A stretch of DNA of 64,000 bases from Scylla paramamosain (Eukaryota; Arthropoda; Malacostraca; Decapoda; Portunidae): contig NW_026973669.1 of NCBI RefSeq assembly GCF_035594125.1, forward strand, positions 174,501 through 238,500, given 5' to 3'. Both the position numbers and the translations under genes were made by a program. A model generated the notes under the pieces. That model was not told the origin of the DNA. It was given only the letters and a program-made list of their open reading frames with translations, and ran no database searches. This document shows, piece after piece, positions 38,421 to 54,912 of the stretch (its first letter is position 1; each line of letters begins with the position of its first letter).

Positions 38421-39088
38421 TGTATTATTAGCTACACATACTAATAATGAATTATGTATGTATTTTGTGCTATAAGGAATATAAACATTACTGGTAGCAC
38501 GCATGTCGATGCTCACGGATGACGTGTTAACCAGGTGTTGTGATGGCGGGTATTGGTGTTCTCGGGTCAGTTGTTCCTTGGTGGGCGTCTTGGACGTTTC
38601 TTGATGTCCTGGTAGTGTCATGGGTTTGTGGCTGCACAGGTGTATTCATCAAAGTATGTATAATGCTACTATCAAGGCAAATTTATTTATTAAGTTCATA
38701 TCAGTGTGAGAATTGTATACAGCTGGCCCGCAGTCATTAAGGTGTACAGCTTTGTTTTCTTGTACAAGTTTGTATATGAGGGTATTGTATTTCAGTGTTG
38801 TTTAATGGTGCTGACATGCAGCAAATATGAACTGGTTGCAAGGGGGCTGTGCAGTATTTGTTCTTGGGATTCTGCTGGGTACCAGTGACGAGGCATTGTT
38901 GTGAGTGACCATTGTATTGTGTTGTTATCGGTGATTATCATGTGATACGTGTGCTACATGACTGAGGTCTATTTGGTATTGTGATGACCATAATCTTTAC
39001 AATGAAATGCGATACATGTGTTGTTGATTTTGTAATATATTTGTAATATATAGTAGCTTTTTTATTATTTATATTATCATTATTACTA
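38421..39088. other. No gene seen
   Basis: Unique-looking, T/G-rich sequence without a supported coding frame or terminal repeat. Confidence 0.6.
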
Positions 39089-39099
39089 TAATAATAATA

Positions 39100-39187
<88 letters not shown>

Positions 39188-39188
39188 G
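39089..39188. repeat. (AAT)n/(ATT)n inverted trinucleotide tract
   Basis: AAT units switch to ATT units near 39140, so the tract can fold back on itself. Confidence 0.95.
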
Positions 39189-39675
39189 TCCACCTCTCAC
39201 TGCCTACTCGCTTCATAATGAAACATTTTATAACGAGTGCCTTGTAAAGAGCACTCACAGGCAGGCTGATGGAGACACCTAAATTCTAAACATACGTGTC
39301 GGGGCGTACTGCAATTAAATTTACTCAAATCCCCCCTTATCGCAACTAAGCCATCTAACTGCATCCTACCCAGTCTCCTCGAAAACACTGCCTACCGCAA
39401 TACCAACCACAGTGCCTACCACAATAATAAAGACAAAGATTCATTACTGTGCTATGAATCTTTGCCCCGCTCTTGCAGTTACATTAGAAGTTTAACATCC
39501 TTCACCCAGTTTTCTTCCTTATTTAATTTCAGCACTTTTCCTTTATTTCTCCATTTTCTCACCTAGTTTACAGTAAGAGTTGTTCTTGATGATAGCATAA
39601 ACAGTATTCCTCCAGGCCCCTTTGTTCAGTCACAAGAATTTTCTGAAGAGTAAGTGCTTTATTGTGCTATCTAGT
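39189..39675. other. No gene seen
   Basis: No supported frame. The family B 5' UTR begins at about its right edge. Confidence 0.55.
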
Positions 39676-39735
39676 AGTGAGTGAGGCGAGCGAGAGTGTC
39701 TCCCTATTACTCACCATCCCCTCTGGTGTGAGTAA

Positions 39736-40370
39736 AGCCCCTTTCACACGAACGGATTTTTCCGTCCGGAACTTTCCGCACCAACATCCGGCCCGCACCG
39801 CAACACCCATGGTCACGTGCGAATTCTTCCGCAGGCTCTGTCTCTCCCATCAATCAAATCAGTGCACTATTGTCTCTTGACGATGGAGGACGTCAAAAAG
39901 AGAGTAATATATGTTCATTTAATGAACAAGGTCATCAAGAAAAAGAAGCAGAGAAAATTCTGGATTCACCCCTTGAACAGCAGTCGTCTTCTCGAGGGTG
40001 CATTTTACACTCTGTACGGGGGGTTTGAAGGCTGACGATGCAAAGTTCAACTACTTTCGGATGAGCTACCCTTCATATGAAGAACTTGTGGCTGAAGTGA
40101 GAGACTCTTTTCAATCAGAAGACACCAATATGAGACCAATTGACCAGTGACCACCCGCCGCACGCGGGAAAAAACGGATATGTGAACGCGCTCAAAGCAA
40201 CACGTTAACACCCAAACCGCTCTCCGGTATTTCTCCCGCTCTGGTAGTCCGGCAGGATGCGGCTGCCGCAACGGAAAACCTACCGTACCGGCCCCGTATG
40301 AATGCTCCCATAAGTGTCAATGTAAAGCTAAAGTTCCGGATCGGAAAAATCCATTCGGGTGAAAGGGGCC
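39736..40370 (+). mobile_element. Non-autonomous PIF/Harbinger element
   Basis: Inserted in the family B 5' UTR. It has terminal inverted repeats of about 35 bases, left starting AGCCCCTTTCACACGAACGG and the right end reading in reverse GGCCCCTTTCACCCGAATGG. It retains only a short N-terminal transposase coding piece and lacks the DDE domain, so it needs enzyme from elsewhere. The exact target duplication is not clear. Confidence 0.8.
39883..40149 (+). pseudogene. Harbinger transposase N-terminal fragment
   Basis: From ATG 39883 the frame encodes a basic start and RKFWIHPLNSSRLLEGAFYT, typical of the beginning of PIF/Harbinger (HARBI1-like) transposases. A one-base frameshift at about 40030 leads into FNYFRMSYPSYEELVAEVRD and DTNMRPI, the next conserved block. 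It then stops in TGA. No catalytic domain follows before the right terminal repeat. Confidence 0.8.
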
Positions 40371-40780
40371 TGACTGCCCGAGACGCAGCTCCAAGCCATG
40401 TTCGCACGCTCTAGTCAGTCACAGTCCATATCTTATGAGAGACAGACTTGGAGCAATACAGCTAGAAAGGGCCAGTTGCTTAAAGGAGTATTTGAATAAT
40501 TTACTGGAGTACTCCCCCTGCTTATGAATAGTGCTTAGATGTTTCCATCAACCTGCCTGTGAGTGCACTTTCTTGCATAGCACTCGATATAAATTATGAC
40601 ATAATTCATCTCATTGTAAGGCGAGTACTTTGTACAATGAGAGATCGACTACTCTTTTGTTTGTGTTTGTGGTCAGCCTGCCTATACAGACACTGTTCTG
40701 TTAAATGATACTGTCAGAGTCACTAGCGGATAGCTGTTTTAGTGAGCAGTAACCTGACGCTATAGCTGGGTAGTGTAGAC

Positions 40781-41700
40781 ATGGCGCCTTGTGTTGCTGA
40801 GTCGTCTGGTCGTGTTAGTTCTCCTGTTCTCGAGGCCTTCGTTGCGAAGGTCTCAGAGGTGGAGTTCCATCGAAGGATCTCGGGGGTGCATGCTGAGTTT
40901 CATGAGAGGATCTCAGATCTGCAGGCTGAGTTCTGTAAGAGGATCTCAGCACCTGAGGAAGGGTCATGCCCCGCCGTCACCTTACCTAGTAAAACGATGG
41001 AGTAGTGGTCCGTTGTGTACAGGGATGCCAAGAAGTTGAAGGTCCTCAAGGCGCTTCGCCTGGAGGTGCGCCATTTGGAGACAAGGAATCCCTGCAGTGT
41101 GCTGAAGGGAGTGATGGAGGAGGAGGTGGACGTGCTAGGAGGAGACAAGAAGAAGGAGGGGGCAGATGCAGTTACCATGCCTCAAGGTAGAGTGCTTGTG
41201 CTTTTTGATAGTCAGGCTAGACACTTGGATAGTGTGTTTTGTGCCTGAGATAGGAAGCGTAGGTTTGTTTGCTGGAGGTGGGGATAGGGAAAGTAGTAGA
41301 TAGGCTGGACATGTGCTTGGAAAATGAGAGGACCAAGACCATTGTTTTTCTCAGCACAGGAGGGAATGACCTTGATAAGGTCAGGAGTGAGAAGCTTTTC
41401 AGGAAGTTTATGCAGTGTTTGGATAAGATTAGGGACAAGGGAGGGATCTCTGTGGTATGTGGTGTCTTGCTGAAGAGGGGAGTTGGTGTTGAGTGGCTGT
41501 CCAAGGCTATTACAGTGAATCGCAGGCTCACGAATGCGAGATAGATGGACGTTCATCGACAGCTGGGACATCTTCTATGGTAGATGACTATTGTTTGCCA
41601 GGGATGGAGTGCATTTATTACGCCAGGGTGTTTGAGTTTTGGCCGGAGGACCTGAACGAGAGGTAACTGCACTCCAGCGATTTTTTCGTTGGTCAGGATG
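40781..41700 (+). pseudogene. LINE B ORF1, coiled coil plus SGNH-type esterase
   Basis: ATG 40781 starts a coiled-coil-like stretch with three imperfect repeats of the form EFH(R/E)RIS (residues about 28-60). After a stop near 41003 and a frame change, an esterase-like domain follows: VLFDSQARHLDSVF (GDS-like nucleophile block with the catalytic Ser), FLSTGGNDLDKV (GGND block) and DGVHLL near 41610 (the Asp/His block). Esterase-containing ORF1 proteins are known from CR1/L2-group LINEs. Stops and shifts show that it is no longer coding. Confidence 0.75.
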
Positions 41701-41855
41701 AAGGATGGGGTTGTGAGGACGAAATGAAGGACAAATTAGTTAAATCCAGAAAGGTAAAATAGCTCAGAGAAGGAGAGGAATAGCTTAAGTGTTTACTACA
41801 CAAACTGTAGAAGGATTTTGAATACAATAGGCTTGCTTAGAGGAATGGCGTGTGT

Positions 41856-42072
41856 ACATAAGAACATAAGAACATAAGAAATAAGGGAAGCTGCAAGAAG
41901 CGACCAGGCTTACACGTGGCAGTCCCTGTATGAAACACTCCTACCTATTTCCATCTGTTATCCCCATCCATAAACTTGTCTAATCTTCTCTTAAAGCTCT
42001 CTAGTGTCCTGGCACTAACTACATGATTACTGAGTCCGTTCCACTCATCCACCACTCTATTTGAGAACCAAT
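41856..42072 (-). mobile_element. LINE B 3' tail inserted in ORF2
   Basis: Begins with three copies of the terminal repeat CATAAGAA and reads on the minus strand through the 3' UTR into the block encoding WFSNRVVDEWNGLSNHVV. The plus-strand host endonuclease frame continues on either side (GLLRGMACV before, LDIISLTETWLD after). A short similar word (TGTACA/TGTATA) at both ends may be the target duplication. Confidence 0.8.
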
Positions 42073-42770
42073 GTATAGAGAACCTTGATATCATTTCTTT
42101 AACAGAAACTTGGTTAGATATGTCACGAAAAGTATTTATCCAGAGGTTACGATAGATGGTTATACAATATTCTATAAAGACAGAGAAAACAGGAGAGGAG
42201 GAGGCATTGCGCATTAGACACACATTGTTGTATTAACAGTAAATTAAAACAGGTATCGAAATATAGCCAATATGGGTAGATATTGAGGAAGGATCGCAGT
42301 AATTAGTACTGGGAGTAGTGTACAGGCCACCGAACAGTACAAAGGAAATTAACACCTCACTGTGGCAGGAAATATATAGAGCAGGCAGGTACAGTCAGGT
42401 ATGTGTGGTAGATTTTAATTTTAGGAATATTGACTGGATCCTGATGGTGAGTAACTGAATTTAACTGAAAGTAACTGAAAGTAACAGAGCAATTTATTTA
42501 GGTAATTCAGGATTTTTTTTCTAAACAGGCAATCCAAATTACCCAAAAGGGGTAATAATATTCTAGATTTAATTCTAACAGGTAGGAAACAGTCACGCAG
42601 GTAGAAGCTGGAGGACAGCTTGGTAACAGAGACCATTGTGAAATTAGGTGCAAATTAAAATAGGAGCAAACATTTAGAAGCAAAAACATTAGTAAAATAC
42701 CTAACTTTAGGAGACCAGATTTTGAGGGATTATAAGGTACCTCTAAGGAGTTGAATGGCAACGAACGCAG
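42073..42770 (+). pseudogene. LINE B endonuclease region
   Basis: Frame-shifted remains of an AP-type endonuclease: ISLTETWLD, then VLGVVYRPPNSTKE and FNFRNIDW (the FN...DW block). The typical final SDH block is not intact. This is the part of family B ORF2 between two nested B tails. Confidence 0.7.
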
Positions 42771-43387
42771 GGAGAGATAAGGTCAAGGACGGAGTTGAGA
42801 GAGAGATGACAAGGTGAAGGAGGTGAGGTGAGGTGTGACGGGGAGGAGGAGGGGAGAAGTGGTCGGAATGGTTGGAGGAGTGAGAGAGAGGGAGATATGA
42901 ATGTTATGCTGAAATTGGCAGAGTGAGTAGATGGAGGACAGTTAGCAAACATCCCTATATTATAGAGCAAAAAGATCACAGAAGAATGACCCTAAATAAA
43001 TGACTGCTAGGTTAAAACACTACAATGGGCTGAAGAGAAGTGTATATATTAGAGGTTAAAGGCAGAGGAACAGGTTTTAAGGCAATAGTTTAATGAATTA
43101 GAACAGTCAGAAGGTTAACGAGGTAAGCTAAACAATAATGAATTAAAGGTAGCCAGCAAGGCGAAGATGGACCCCAAGAGATTTCATCAGGTATATAGGA
43201 CAAAGAATACAGAAACAATAGGTTCATTAAAGGCACACAGATGGGGAACTGATTAGTTATGGGGAGGATATTAGTAAAATTCTGAACAAGTATTCTTTAA
43301 CTGTCTTCACCCAGGAAAACATGCAGGAAATGCCAAATAGTGAACAAATGTTTATAGCAGAAGAGAATGAGAAGCTGACAGATATTA

Positions 43388-43906
43388 GAACATAAGAACA
43401 TAAGAACATAAGAACTAAGGGAAGCTGCAAGAAGCGACCAGGCTTACACGTGGCAGTCCCTGTATGAAATATACCTACCTATTTCCATCTATTATCCCCA
43501 TCCATAAACTTGTCTAATCTTCTCTTAAAGCTCTCTAGTGTCCTAGCACTAACAACATGATTACTGAGTCCGTTCCACTCATCCACCACTCTATTTGAGA
43601 ACCAATTTTTTTTTCCTATCTCCTTCCTAAACCTAAATTTTTCAAGCTTGAACCCGTTATTTCTTGTTCTACCCTGGTTGCTGATCCTAAGAATTTTGCC
43701 TATATCCCCTTTGTTATAACCCTTATACTTCTATCAGGTCCCCTCTTAACCTACGTCTCTCTAAAGAATGTAAATTTAACAGCTTCAACCTCGCCTCGTA
43801 AGGAATACTCCTCATCCGCTGTATCCTTTTAGTCATTCTCTGTACTGATTCTAATAGACCTATATCTTTCCGGTAATGAGGGGACCAGAAATGCACAGCG
43901 TAGTCT
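43388..43906 (-). mobile_element. LINE B 3' tail with 8-bp target duplication
   Basis: Minus-strand 3' fragment of family B, from the repeated ATAAGAAC terminus to the block for HYRKDIGLLESVQR. It is flanked by AGATATTA at 43380-43387 and 43907-43914. The plus-strand host LINE continues without loss across it. This is a clean, 5'-truncated insertion of family B into family B. Confidence 0.9.
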
Positions 43907-44100
43907 AGATATTATTACCATAACGAAGGTGATAGTGGAATAGGAGATAGATAGGCTAAAAAAAGAATCAAGACATCAGGACCAGATGAAAAATATCCCA
44001 GAGTACTTAAGGAATGCAAAAAGGTTATTAGAGAACCGTTAGTTTGTCTTTAAGAAAACACTTGTCAGGTGAGGTACCAGTAATGTGGAGGCAGGCGAAA

Positions 44101-46780
<2,680 letters not shown>

Positions 46781-46927
46781 TGTTAGGGTCGGAGGTGGAG
46801 TCAGAAGCCAGCAGCAGTAATGTCCGTTTATTAGTGAGAGCCACTACAAACGTTTACCCTTGAGAGAGGGTGGAACGGCACTAACTCCCCTCGCCGTACA
46901 TATCTTACTCTGATTGAAACCCCTACA
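46781..46927 (-). mobile_element. Gypsy-type 3' LTR
   Basis: A 147-base block that on the minus strand runs from TGTAGGGG to CCCTAACA and holds AATAAA. It is preceded on that strand by a purine tract (TTTGGGGGAAAG, 46928-46939), as expected for the plus-strand primer of an LTR retroelement. No second copy of this LTR was found at the other end. Confidence 0.75.
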
Positions 46928-47021
46928 CTTTCCCCCAAATTACACGGAATGGTGTAATGACAAATTTGCTAACTGAAAACGTGATGAAAGAAATCGTGTC
47001 CTTTTGATGTATACAAGTACA

Positions 47022-47880
47022 TTAGCTCACCTCGCCCAGGGAGTTTACAACATAATCGTCAAGATGCCTTGGGGCGCGCCGGTTGCGTGACGGTCTTGGC
47101 GAAACGGCGCGGGGTGCTCCTGTCACTGGGGCGTCGTTTCCAGGCTTCCCCTGCTTCGTCTCCTGCGTCTCGGTGGTGAGTGGGCGGAGGTGTCGCCTGT
47201 TACGTATGGTAGCTCTGCCGCTGCCATCTGTTCGTAGCAAGTACTGCCTGAGTGCAGACAGCTCCATCACGGTTCCCGAGTGGTCCCAGCGCCCGTTAGC
47301 TGGGTTTTGCATGCATACACACTATCCGGGTTCCAGGGGGGGCTAAGGTGTGGGCCCGCATATCATGCCATCGTGAGGAGCGCGCCGCCGTGCTGATCAT
47401 GGTGCGTTCCCTGTTTCGCAGAGTTCTTCCCCAACGGTCGTTGATGAGGTAGCGAGAGCTTTCCACTGGTACAGCGTCACGGAGCTGCCTGCCGGTCAGC
47501 AGCTGGGCGGGAGAGGCGTCAGAATCGTGGAGGGGTGTGTTGAGGTATTGCAGGAGCGCCCGGGCTACGCCGTCTGTGTCTATAGAGCAACCGCGGTTGA
47601 CGTTGCCGCGCAACAACCTCTTGGCCGACTTGACGGCTGCCTCTGCACGTCCGTTAGACTGGGCGTAGTGGGAGTGAGATTCTCAGCTTGACACACCAGT
47701 CGCTGAAGAATCGCCGGGCCTCATGGCTGGTTAGATTCGTGTCTCCGTCGCATGACAGCTCCATGGGGATGCCAAAACGCGTGAACCACCGTCGAAAGGA
47801 TGAGATGAGGCGGGTACTGGTAGCCTTGCCTGGTATGTGCTCCACTTCAAGCATGGCATGATATGCGAGCCCACACCTTA
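47022..47880 (-). pseudogene. Gypsy integrase, C-terminal part
   Basis: Minus-strand fragments of a Ty3/Gypsy integrase. The core end has FRRWFTRFGIPMELSCDGDT (second catalytic Asp) and FFSDWCVKLRISLP (47654-47880). Then come GCSIDTDGVARALLQYLNTP and SPAQLLTGRQLRD (47345-47616), and finally the C-terminal block MQNPANGRWDHSGTV and RNRRHLRPL (47022-47312). A frameshift separates each piece. A 4-base ATGC duplication breaks the last junction. The first part of integrase and all of protease, reverse transcriptase and RNase H are missing. Confidence 0.8.
47285..47342 (-). repeat. Inverted duplicate, arm 1 (in integrase)
   Basis: Reverse complement of 47886-47943. Both arms include GTGTATGCATGCAAAACCCA and AGCTAACGGGCGCTGG. 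This arm is in its native place within the integrase C-terminus. Confidence 0.9.
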
Positions 47881-47885
47881 GTGAC

Positions 47886-47943
47886 TTAGTCCCCCTGGAA
47901 CCCGGATAGTGTGTATGCATGCAAAACCCAGCTAACGGGCGCT
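47886..47943 (+). repeat. Inverted duplicate, arm 2 (at deletion junction)
   Basis: An inverted copy of the integrase segment at 47285-47342. It sits exactly where the gag frame ends and the truncated integrase begins, so it marks the junction of the deletion that removed the polymerase genes. Confidence 0.9.
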
Positions 47944-47958
47944 GGGATTGAGGGAGCG

Positions 47959-48750
47959 CTACAGACGCCAAAAGTATCCCTTGCGCTTGCAGTTGCGGCA
48001 AGTGGCGTTGCGGACAGGATACTGGTCGTTGCTACGGCAGGAACCGTCTTCACAGTTCCGGCAAAGCCTCTGGGTGCGGCCCGGGTTATGCCCGCCTTTG
48101 GTGACACGCTGCCCGGCGTGGCGTTGGTGGCTTGCCGCAGCAACTTCTGTTTCCGAGGTGTGGGAATGGGCAGGAGGGGGCGGAGCTTGGTCGGTGTTCG
48201 GTCGTGCGTCCGCCACGGGTGCAACATTTGCCGCAAGGCGGTCGCCTGCCACCCTGTCCGCGGCCTCTATTATTTCGCATTGATCTACCACATCACTGAC
48301 TGATTTGAGACGTGAGAAACACCGCAACACTTCCGCTTTCATACTGCGGTTGCTTAGGCTCATTATTACTTTTCTACTTAGCACGTACTCCGTGAAGGGC
48401 TTATCGCACTCGGGGCACTGAAAACTGCACTCTGCCGCCAAGGCACGGCACCTAGACCTAAGCAAGTACGCATCGACACTGTCACCGGGCGCCTGGGAGT
48501 AACGAAAGAACTCTGACCATGCTCCCACCTCACAACGCGGCCCGATAACGACACTTCGCACCACGTCTATTGCTGCCGACGTTGAGAGCTGGCGGAAATC
48601 CTGCCGGAGGAAGCGTGCGTCGATCCTCTGCTGTAGGTCGCTGCTGAATAGGAGCCTCACGTATGAAGCGGCCAGGGGTGGAGCCCAGCCGCAGATGACT
48701 CCGTAGTCCTCCAAGCTCACTGCCCACGCTTCGAAGGCGGCGGGTGACAT
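47959..48750 (-). CDS. Gypsy gag polyprotein
   Basis: Open for 263 codons on the minus strand. It has a retrotransposon capsid-like helical region (FEAWAVSLEDYG, VGAWSEFFRYSQAPGDSVDA, then a Cys-x2-Cys in FQCPECDKPF), a Pro-rich hinge (QAPPPPAHSHT) and C-terminal Cys-rich finger-like repeats (CRNCEDGSC and CRNCKRKGYF). Such Gag proteins coat the element RNA. Length and layout suit a Ty3/Gypsy element of Mag-like type. The frame ends at the deletion junction with the integrase fragments, so pol is absent. Confidence 0.75.
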   Translation of the reverse strand: MSPAAFEAWAVSLEDYGVICGWAPPLAASYVRLLFSSDLQQRIDARFLRQDFRQLSTSAAIDVVRSVVIGPRCEVGAWSEFFRYSQAPGDSVDAYLLRSRCRALAAECSFQCPECDKPFTEYVLSRKVIMSLSNRSMKAEVLRCFSRLKSVSDVVDQCEIIEAADRVAGDRLAANVAPVADARPNTDQAPPPPAHSHTSETEVAAASHQRHAGQRVTKGGHNPGRTQRLCRNCEDGSCRSNDQYPVRNATCRNCKRKGYFWRL

Positions 48751-49183
48751 GCCCTGAGTCGCCGTGCTTGGCCCAGACGGGGGAGGTCACGGTGGGTGCT
48801 GTGGTGTCGTCGGTCCTCACATGTTCGGTGCCAGCGCTTGGCTTTTATGCCAGTGCCAGTGCCTTGGCTTTTATGAGGGTGCTTTCCACACGGCGGGTCG
48901 CTGGGGTTGCCAAGTGTCGCCCTCCGAATGGGAGATTCAAAGATTCAAAAATTTATTTAGAAAAGATGGGTTACAAAAGAGGAGGAGAGGTGCGCCTGGC
49001 TGGCACACGGGAAGAGAAAGAGAGGAAAAATAGAAATACAGTAGAAGATTAAAAGTTGCCGGGCGACCGGCCTGAATGGGAGAATAGCTTAGTTACCGCT
49101 AAATATACAGAGCCAGTGGCAACACTACGGGTGGAAACAGATGCCAGACACTTCCACGCGCCATCTGACTCGAGAAACCGCGC
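48751..49183. other. Gypsy leader remnant and spacer
   Basis: Upstream of gag (minus sense) the word TTGGCTTTTATG occurs twice near 48838-48880. No matching 5' LTR or clear primer-binding site is found. From about 48940 the sequence is not recognised. Confidence 0.45.
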
Positions 49184-49912
49184 TTGGAGCTCAAAATTGA
49201 GGCGCGAAAATTCTTGATTACGGGAACGATCGCCGTCGCTACGGAAGCACTGATGCAATCGTTCATATATGATCACCGGAATGAAAGGATTAAGAAATGT
49301 AACATTATTCCTTACTCATCCAGTTCAAACGGGAAAGTAGAGCGTTGTAATAAACGTATCCTTGACAATCTACGTTACATAACAGAAGTAAAGCACTCAT
49401 GCGACGAATGGCTTCCCCAGACAGCCTGCTCTATCAACTCAGCAATCCACCCCACCAGCAACGAGTCTCCACATTTCGTGCTGTTTGGTACCAATAAGCG
49501 TCTTCCATATGAATTTCTTCACAGCGCTCTGCGTCCTGTCTGCAACATGGATCACTACGTGAAATGTCGTCGCCGCGATTTTCAAAACACCCATAAGCTC
49601 TTTCAGGATCGCCTCACTGCATCGCAAGCTGAGATGCTGCGGAAACAACATGGTAGAGTGACAGATTCTTCCAGTGAAGTCGACGATATAGTCTTCGCCA
49701 GTATTCACGATCGCAATTCTAAATTAGATCCATTGTTCTTTTCGCCACACCGTTTAATCAAATCTCTTCATGGCCACAAAGTAAAAATTCTAGATCTCAA
49801 AACTTTAGTAGAACAGATCGTCCATGTCGATCATTTGAAGAGTGCGAATAAGGGATTTGATGATGAGTGTGCACATCAGGTATCATTAAGTTCTGATTTA
49901 GCTGACCTTTAA
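49184..49912 (+). pseudogene. Gypsy integrase from a second element
   Basis: 242 open codons on the plus strand encode the second half of a retroviral-type integrase. SSSSNGKVERCNKRILDNLR carries the catalytic Glu of the DDE triad, followed by DEWLPQTACSINSAIHPTSN and PHFVLFGTNKRLPYEF. The C-terminal domain has DPLFFSPHRLIKSL and a chromatin/DNA-binding-like HKVKILDLKT block, ending TAA. The spelling differs from the Gypsy integrase at 47 kb, so it is another family (gypsy/17.6-like). The upstream half, including both catalytic Asp, is absent. No LTR is recognised downstream. Confidence 0.8.
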
Positions 49913-52600
<2,688 letters not shown>

Positions 52601-52785
52601 GAATTCTTCTTTGCATTTTTGGTATTGTAGATAAAATTACTAAAAATAATATTCTAAAAATAATAAAATAGCATTTGCCATAGTGTAGGAATCTGACTCA
52701 CTATCGCAATGGTGTTGATATGGCGGTGGCTCTCACTTCATCACTATCTTATCTGTACGTTATTCTTTGTGAACTGATGAGAGAG

Positions 52786-52790
<5 letters not shown>

Positions 52791-52858
<68 letters not shown>
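52791..52858. repeat. (CT)n microsatellite
   Basis: Pure CT tract. Confidence 0.97.
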
Positions 52859-52861
<3 letters not shown>

Positions 52862-53639
52862 GTGAATAGGTGCAAAATATATCATATTTAAAAGTTAGAG
52901 TACTAAACTGTTATCATCTAATTAACATGCGTTTTTACCTCTTACTGAATGAGTACAATAACTATGTGACTGAACCCTGGTCCCGTTCGGTATTTTCATG
53001 TATTAGCAGCCTGCTCTATGTTCATGAGGCCTTGAAAAATGGGTACCATTTAACTAAGAATGTAAAGTTGAATTTGGGAAAGTTATGTAAGGTGCTATGC
53101 ATCACCTGATATTGATGTGTTACTTCCCTGAGATTCAGGTAATAGTAATGAGAGTGATAGTAGTAGGATACATGTGGTACGTAATGCTCAGCCACTACCA
53201 ACGGCTGTTCTCACTTGTCCTAAAATTATATATTTAAAGAAATAAATAAAAATAAAGGTGTCTTACGTGCAGGTGTACATACATACAAAAATATGGTGAG
53301 GGCAGAAAATAGGAGAAAAAAGATAACAATGACGAATGAAAAATCTGGCAAACATATATATGCAGACGGAATGCGAAGTAAAAATAGATAAAAGATATAA
53401 CACATAAATAAAAGAAAATAAAAAAAAATAGTAAATATATATATCAGAGAGATGATGTTTGTGTAGGGTCCTGTGCCCGTATTCTACAGTGTTTATGGTC
53501 GACCATAGCTAAATGTCATAGCTAACAAAATCTATGCAGTACTTGGAAGCAAGTACACAAAGAAATTGAGCGGTCAACACAAGTACTTATCGATAACGGA
53601 TGCGCTGTACTAAGAAGACCATGGACCATTGGTACAACC
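52859..53639. other. No gene seen
   Basis: AT-rich sequence. One 79-codon frame (52870-53109) has no recognisable domain and is not supported. Confidence 0.55.
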
Positions 53640-54478
53640 CTAGCAACACTACTGAAGAAAGCAAGTTGGACATCGTCATTTACTGTAGGGCTTTCTTTTC
53701 TACCACTTACAAAGAAGAAGAGAGAATAATGAAGAACATCGTACACAGAAAAGTCAAGCCAACTAATGACGAGAAGAAAATTAAACTTCTTATCTACTAC
53801 AAAAATAAGAAAACAAGCCAGCTTCTACTACGTAACAATCCTGATTAGAAGAAGGAAATTATTCAGAAGTCACATGTCGTTTTCCTGCAAGCGAGGAAAC
53901 TGTGCAGTCCTCAAGTCTACTTACAACGGCATGGCGACGACCAGGTTATTCCGACGTCTGACGTTTCATCTAGAATCCGAAGCCCCAAGAAACATCTGCG
54001 TGAAGAGCACGGCGCAACGTTAACGAGAAGCATGCCAGAAGAAAATACAGAAATCTTGGACACTTGTAAAGATTCGCGGAGACTGAGAATTATAGAAGCT
54101 TTATTCATCAAAGAAATGGCACCTACGCTAAACACACAGGCAGACAACCTCCTAGCTCTTCCGAGAATGCACCGCGGGACGGGAGGAAACAACGAGCCAA
54201 CACCGGGAGACAACAGCCAATCAGCGACCAGCAACGAGTTAAGAGGAGCGGGGAGGCAAGAGCCAATCAGACGCTCAGGCGCACCTAGCTACCAGCCCTG
54301 AGAAGTAACAACGCTACTGAAGAAGGCTCTAGGAGCCGAAATCCTGTTTTTAACAGAGCTGACCACCTTCGGAGAGGTCATAAACAGGCTTTCGAAAGAG
54401 AATAAGACCCTCTTGAGGAATAAAGAGAATATCCTCAAAAAAGTAGTGAATGCTGAATTAGCCATCACCTTTAACAAC
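53640..54478 (+). mobile_element. Penelope-like element, 3' fragment
   Basis: Plus-strand end of a Penelope-like polyprotein: FSTTYKEEERIMKNIVHRKV, KPTNDEKKIKLLIYYKNKKT, then the GIY-YIG region in shifted frames (CKRGNCAVLKSTYNGMATTR, FRRLTFHLES, IIEALFIKEMAPTLNTQAD). A conserved tail near 54310-54475 encodes ALGAEILFLTELTTFGE and NAELAITFN, comparable to the AYTFN tail of the copy at 12.7 kb. The reverse transcriptase is absent. Confidence 0.8.
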
Positions 54479-54498
54479 ACACACACACACACACACCC
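54479..54498. repeat. (CA)n microsatellite
   Basis: Short CA tract at the 3' end of the Penelope-like copy, where these elements often carry simple repeats. Confidence 0.9.
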
Positions 54499-54912
54499 AT
54501 ATAGCTGGTGGGCGACTGCTGGCTGGGCAGCGAGCCTCGCTGGGGCTCGCTACGTCAAAAAACAAAAGAAATTAACATTCCCTCACTTCTACTTCTTAGT
54601 ACTTAGTTTGTATTAGATTAACTTTAATTACTCATTGATATAACTTTACAATTTATGTGTAAGTCACAACACAAACTAATAATGCATTAATATTGTGCAT
54701 GATACCTCATCCTGGGACAGGACGTTATCTGGATTCCTCCATCTCTCCTACGACCTTTGAGTTGTTACTTAGGGTGGCCTGGTCCGCCCGTCGGTATCTG
54801 TCCTCTCTTGAACGTGGGGCAACCTTCGGGGTCTACTAACATCAACGGGGTTGACTGGGGTAGGTTCGGGAGAACATTCTATTGGAATTAATTTATTTTA
54901 TTGTTCTGAGAG
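54499..54912. other. No gene seen
   Basis: No supported coding frame or terminal repeat. Confidence 0.55.

Noticed and set aside
38088..38621. 177-codon minus frame with poly-Leu, poly-Ile and poly-Gln
   Set aside because: Produced by (AGT)n, (ATT)n and (GTT)n tracts.
41856..43906. Regularly repeated ATAAGAAC words as a CRISPR-like or satellite array
   Set aside because: They are the 3'-terminal repeats of CR1-type LINEs, each followed by the same LINE tail.
48530..48820. Overlapping frames in GC-rich sequence around the Gypsy gag
   Set aside because: Gag is recognisable in one frame only; the others lack any motif.
46781..49912. One intact Gypsy element from LTR through both integrases
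   Set aside because: The two integrases differ in sequence and strand, and the polymerase genes and second LTR are missing, so these are two broken elements.
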